From positions 1 through 40,127 of the IMG/VR virus record IMGVR_UViG_3300025141_000251: 40,127 nt of DNA. The stretch is one strand, 5' to 3'. The DNA comes from a virus. The position numbers and the translations under genes are program-made. Within the stretch, counting starts at the first letter, position 1; every line of letters begins with the position of its first letter. Below, in pieces: positions 37,478-40,127 of the stretch. The notes beneath the pieces are model-generated. The model was not told the DNA's origin and did not search any database. It worked only from the letters and a program-made list of their open reading frames with translations.

Positions 37478-38337
37478 GAAATCTGCTCTATTTATTACTT
37501 GCTCTTTCTATGTACGCCACATCTGCTTACTCCAAGCCTCAGGTGGATGCTATAAATGACATGAGGGATATTATCGTCAAATCTCCCATGGAGATAGCAG
37601 CAGGGAATGTGCCAAGTCACTCATTTATCCATAAGTTTGGAGAAGCTGGAGACATTGATACTGCTGACGGGGTTGTCGATATATGGGACGGAGCTACAGA
37701 TACAATAGCAGGATTCACTAAGACTCCGACCTATACTTATTCGACAACCGCAGATATTGATAGCATATCTAGCTCCGACAATAGCGATACCGTAGATATC
37801 GAAATACAAGGTTTAGATAGTGATTGGAATTTAGTAAATCAAACGATTACACTCACAGGACAAACAAGAGCGGCATTAACAACTAATTTAATAAGAGTCT
37901 TTAGGGTCAAAAATGTAGGAGCAACGGCTTTGGCAGGAAATGTCTTTGTTTATAAAAACGGTGGTTTGACAGCAGGAGTGCCAGATACAGAAGCTGACGT
38001 AAGAGCAATTATGCAGATAGGGAATGAACAAACACTTATGAATCTATATACTATCCCTAATGGTAAGTCTGGGTATCTTTGTAGGTTTTCTGCTTCTATG
38101 AGCAGGAGGGCAACGCAAAACTCTAACATTGAAATGAGGTTCAGGCAAAACGGAGGAGTTTTTCAGCTTAAAAATAGACAGTCAGTAATGGCAGCAGGTA
38201 CCAGTCATGAGAATCATGCATATGCAATACCTGAGTCTGGCTTGCCAGAGAAAACAGATATTGCGCTAAGAGCCGATTCAAGTGCAAATAATGGAGCTAT
38301 CTCAGGTAGCTTCGATATCGTATTAGTTGATGATTAA
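37474..38337 (+). CDS. Exported structural-type protein, variable locus (right copy)
   Basis: This 287-aa protein has a signal peptide MRNLLYLLLALSMYATSAYS (cleavage about residue 20). HKFGEAGDIDTADGVVDIWDG, then DIEIQGLDSDWNLVNQTITL, RVFRVKNVGATALAGNVFVY and NEQTLMNLYTIPNGKSGYL are typical of a structural family in marine phages. The left-copy gene at the same locus shares the order of elements (GLD, LTG-T, RVF/RFFRVNRA, AGN, YT-x-P-x-G) but little identity. The signal peptide is unusual for that family. Confidence 0.75.
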   Translation: MRNLLYLLLALSMYATSAYSKPQVDAINDMRDIIVKSPMEIAAGNVPSHSFIHKFGEAGDIDTADGVVDIWDGATDTIAGFTKTPTYTYSTTADIDSISSSDNSDTVDIEIQGLDSDWNLVNQTITLTGQTRAALTTNLIRVFRVKNVGATALAGNVFVYKNGGLTAGVPDTEADVRAIMQIGNEQTLMNLYTIPNGKSGYLCRFSASMSRRATQNSNIEMRFRQNGGVFQLKNRQSVMAAGTSHENHAYAIPESGLPEKTDIALRADSSANNGAISGSFDIVLVDD

Positions 38338-38350
38338 ACAGGAGAGTTAT

Positions 38351-38692
38351 ATGAAATTTTTATTATTGTTTTTAGTCCCATTTTCGTTAATGGCAGAAAT
38401 GCCAGTAGTTTTTAAAAAAGGGATGATAATCAATTGTCCTATTACCATGAAGCCTATCTATAAGTTTGTAAAAACTCTCCGAGAAGGAGACTCGGTAAGC
38501 TCAGACAGATTGATAGATTTGGAGACAGGGAAAAAACCTCTTCCAGATGAGCCTTTTAAATGTGACTCTGTCATTATTGGCTGGTCAGGAGTCTGTATAT
38601 TCTCTAATCAGGGATGGAGGCCAAAGAAATGCCAAAAGCTGATTAGAGCTACCTATTCGTTTGTACCCATCATAGACCGTCCTCAAAGGTAA
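38351..38692 (+). CDS. Small exported cysteine-containing protein (right copy)
   Basis: This 113-aa protein starts at ATG 38351 after GGAGAG; the longer frame from 38327 has no site. Signal peptide MKFLLLFLVPFSLMA. Four cysteines and FVKTLREGDSVSSDRLIDLETG are conserved with the left copy, with changes mostly at the mature N-terminus and the last 12 residues. The role is unknown. Confidence 0.65.
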   Translation: MKFLLLFLVPFSLMAEMPVVFKKGMIINCPITMKPIYKFVKTLREGDSVSSDRLIDLETGKKPLPDEPFKCDSVIIGWSGVCIFSNQGWRPKKCQKLIRATYSFVPIIDRPQR

Positions 38693-38695
38693 GTA

Positions 38696-39040
38696 ATGGA
38701 TTGGACGGAATTTGATATCCTCAGGTTTTTAATCTGCCTCATAGGTGTGATTATCTTAATAGCTCAGTTTTTCTTTTACCACATGCTGAGAGATAGTATT
38801 ACTCATGAAGTACTAGACTGCCTTTGCAAGCAAAAGACAGGGCTAGAGAAGAGAATGAATCTGAATCATAATAATTGCCTAGCTTATATCCATAGGTCTT
38901 TTACAGAATTCGGAGAAAAAGGAGAGGTAGGGCCTCCATCCACTGTCAAAGTAAATAAAAAATTAAAAGGCCATTCCTATTTTCCGTCCAAGGATCCAGA
39001 TGTCATCGGGAAAGGTGATTTAGTGGATGAGTGGGAATAA
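38696..39040 (+). CDS. Small membrane-anchored protein (right copy)
   Basis: This 114-aa protein has a membrane segment at residues about 7-27 (ILRFLICLIGVIILIAQFFF). The C-terminal block SFTEFGEKGEVGPPST and GKGDLVDEWE is almost the same as in the left copy, while residues 1-50 differ strongly. So the soluble end carries the function and the anchor is loosely constrained. It overlaps the next gene as TAATG. Confidence 0.6.
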   Translation: MDWTEFDILRFLICLIGVIILIAQFFFYHMLRDSITHEVLDCLCKQKTGLEKRMNLNHNNCLAYIHRSFTEFGEKGEVGPPSTVKVNKKLKGHSYFPSKDPDVIGKGDLVDEWE

Positions 39041-39255
39041 TGCAAGAGAATTTTAAATGGAAAGAAAGAGATTATAGGATAGAGAGGGGGCATGCTTCTG
39101 CTCTCAGGAAGGCTTGGAAGAAAAACAGTAAAAGAGTCTTATATAAAGGTCAGGAGTTTGAGAGTATCAGAGCATTTTCTAAGCATTTGGGTATTTCTTA
39201 TACTAAAGCAGTAGGAATGGTAAAAGATGGGAAGGCCAAGAAGATTCCCAGTTAG
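39040..39255 (+). CDS. Small basic HTH-like protein (right copy)
   Basis: This 71-aa protein starts at ATG 39040 in the preceding stop. ALRKAWKKNSKRV and FESIRAFSKHLGISYTKAVGMVKDGK align with the left copy. Its stop TAG (39253-39255) overlaps the stop of the convergent zinc-ribbon gene, so here there is no spacer at all, unlike the left copy with its extra 275 or so bases. Confidence 0.55.
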   Translation: MQENFKWKERDYRIERGHASALRKAWKKNSKRVLYKGQEFESIRAFSKHLGISYTKAVGMVKDGKAKKIPS

Positions 39256-39800
39256 GAGATGTTTTGGAGTAAATCTTGGCCAGCTTCTTTGACTTCAGAC
39301 CTTTCCTTGTCATCCATGGCACTGAATGTCCGGCTTCCCTCATGTACCATTGATTCTGCTGTGGCCTTCAAATGTTTATCGTCTTTATGGAGGTTTTTGA
39401 GGTATTCAGCTTCTCTATCAGAGAATTTATCCTCTTTGTCTAAGATGTCGTAAATCTTTTTCAATCTCTTGTCATTAAAGTATTGAGTCCTGGAGAATCC
39501 CTCTTCCTCGGGTAAATCTTCATATCCTACCTCTTGGAGTCCCATTATCTTTAAATGGGCCTTGTATTCTGAATAAGTAGCGCAATGCTTTCTAATATTT
39601 CTTTGGAATCCCGGGCTAAACCCGTCCTTTGCTGTCATGCTTGACTTAACTACTATCATTTTCGGGAAGCCACACTGGAAGCAGGATATTCCAGGAACAG
39701 CTCCATACTGGAGCCTTTCGAATTCCAGCTTGGGCCAATATCTTAAAAATTCTTGATTGCATTTCGGATTACGACATTTGAGCCGATATGATTTTGACAT
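39252..39800 (-). CDS. Zinc-ribbon phage protein on the opposite strand (right copy)
   Basis: This 182-aa protein has the same length as the left copy. Cysteines 9, 14, 40 and 43 are kept, as are PGFQRNIRKHCATYSEYKA and the acidic C-terminus (DKERSEVKEAGQDLLQNIS). Differences are few and conservative. Strong conservation next to a highly variable gene suggests a core role in this phage group. Confidence 0.7.
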   Translation of the reverse strand: MSKSYRLKCRNPKCNQEFLRYWPKLEFERLQYGAVPGISCFQCGFPKMIVVKSSMTAKDGFSPGFQRNIRKHCATYSEYKAHLKIMGLQEVGYEDLPEEEGFSRTQYFNDKRLKKIYDILDKEDKFSDREAEYLKNLHKDDKHLKATAESMVHEGSRTFSAMDDKERSEVKEAGQDLLQNIS

Positions 39801-39803
39801 GAA

Positions 39804-39856
39804 TGAAGTCTAATATTGTACTTCATTTTATTAAGAGATTTTCCGGTAACGGAAAA
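39804..39856. promoter_or_regulatory. Two conserved dyads in the divergent gap (right copy)
   Basis: TGAAGT 39804-39809 with ACTTCA 39820-39825, and TTTTCCG 39839-39845 with CGGAAAA 39850-39856 (loop GTAA). The stems match the left copy exactly and the loop of the second differs. Confidence 0.5.
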
Positions 39857-39895
39857 AGAAAGAGTATTCCTGTCTATTGCATTTAGACTATTGCC

Positions 39896-40127
39896 ATGGC
39901 AGAAAATAACTCCGCATCAAAAGCTATCGTCAAGAAGGATGAGCAAGACCCTAAAAAGCTCACAGATGATGTCCATAAGCCTCTAAAGAGGTATAGGAAG
40001 CAATTTGAGCCTGGCTGGACTAGGGAAGAATCAGCTTACTATGGAGATATCTGGAGGAATAGAAATCAATTCCGACCATACGAAAATACTATTTTTGAGA
40101 TTATAGAGGGAGCGGTCCCTATCCTGA
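39896..40127 (+). CDS. Portal protein, 5' part only (right copy)
   Basis: The first 77 residues are in the window: MAENNSASKAIVKKDEQDPK and onward to EGAVPIL. It matches the complete portal at 5032 with a few changes (EQD for EKD, DDVHKP for DEVFKP). It is cut by the window end, not broken. Confidence 0.85.
   Translation, partial: MAENNSASKAIVKKDEQDPKKLTDDVHKPLKRYRKQFEPGWTREESAYYGDIWRNRNQFRPYENTIFEIIEGAVPIL

Larger units (their letters stand above)
35159..40127. repeat. Right copy of the diverged 5-kb terminal repeat
   Basis: This block repeats genes from 1-5263 in the same order. The first 290 or so bases are nearly identical, then identity drops. The exported structural gene is almost unrelated in sequence, and the DNA at 4113-4387 of the left copy is absent. 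It ends at the window edge inside the portal gene. Confidence 0.9.

Noticed and set aside
1-40127. CRISPR array, integrase or insertion sequence
   Set aside because: No spaced direct-repeat array, no tyrosine or serine recombinase, and no transposase were found. The HNH genes are the only mobile-type genes seen.

Overview
The window is AT-rich viral DNA from a tailed bacteriophage that infects a Gram-negative host. It is tightly packed: stops and starts overlap as ATGA or TAATG at many junctions, and nearly all genes lie on the + strand. It carries small and large terminase subunits, a portal, an acidic scaffold-like protein, a major capsid protein, P22-like tail and ejection-type proteins, and a candidate endolysin. 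There is no tail sheath, no tape-measure protein, no integrase and no DNA polymerase. This fits a small, probably virulent podovirus-like phage that uses host replication. One HTH protein (32378-32755) matches, from memory, the RYSMRAFARDL pattern of the TIGR02147/DUF4423 proteins common in Bdellovibrio relatives, so a Bdellovibrionota host is a reasonable guess but not shown.

The two ends of the window are the same region twice. Bases 1-5263 and 35159-40127 carry the same genes in the same order: Dam tail, terL, two tiny membrane proteins, exported structural protein, three small genes, minus-strand zinc-ribbon gene, portal start. The first 290 or so bases are almost identical; the rest is diverged. 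The simplest reading is a circular or circularly permuted genome of about 35.16 kb, with the contig running past its start into a related strain. A real diverged duplication is the alternative.

Layout: 1-5000 packaging end and small membrane or exported proteins; 5032-9239 portal, scaffold and capsid; 9333-15645 exported head or tail proteins, an O-antigen-ligase-like membrane protein, head-tail and tail proteins; 15649-19403 ejection-type proteins; 19403-21860 tiny membrane proteins, a histone-like protein, candidate endolysin, a structured RNA leader, an HNH endonuclease and a lipoprotein; 21870-24029 ParB-like protein, DNA methyltransferase and a minus-strand BamE-like lipoprotein; 24171-28139 a second HNH enzyme, annealing protein, small early genes, tRNA-Gln and a phosphoesterase; 28140-28780 a gene-free stretch rich in RNA-type helices that ends in a tRNA-like element; 28801-33763 small regulators, a Pal-like lipoprotein, J-domain protein and RusA-like nuclease; 33726-37116 terS, Dam and terL.

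Three things stand out. Many proteins coded in the virion block begin with Sec signal peptides. There are two unassigned structured RNA regions (20668-20760 and about 28140-28700). Several genes concern the host envelope (O-antigen ligase-like, BamE-like, Pal-like). Functions below come from motif reading by eye; no database search was run.
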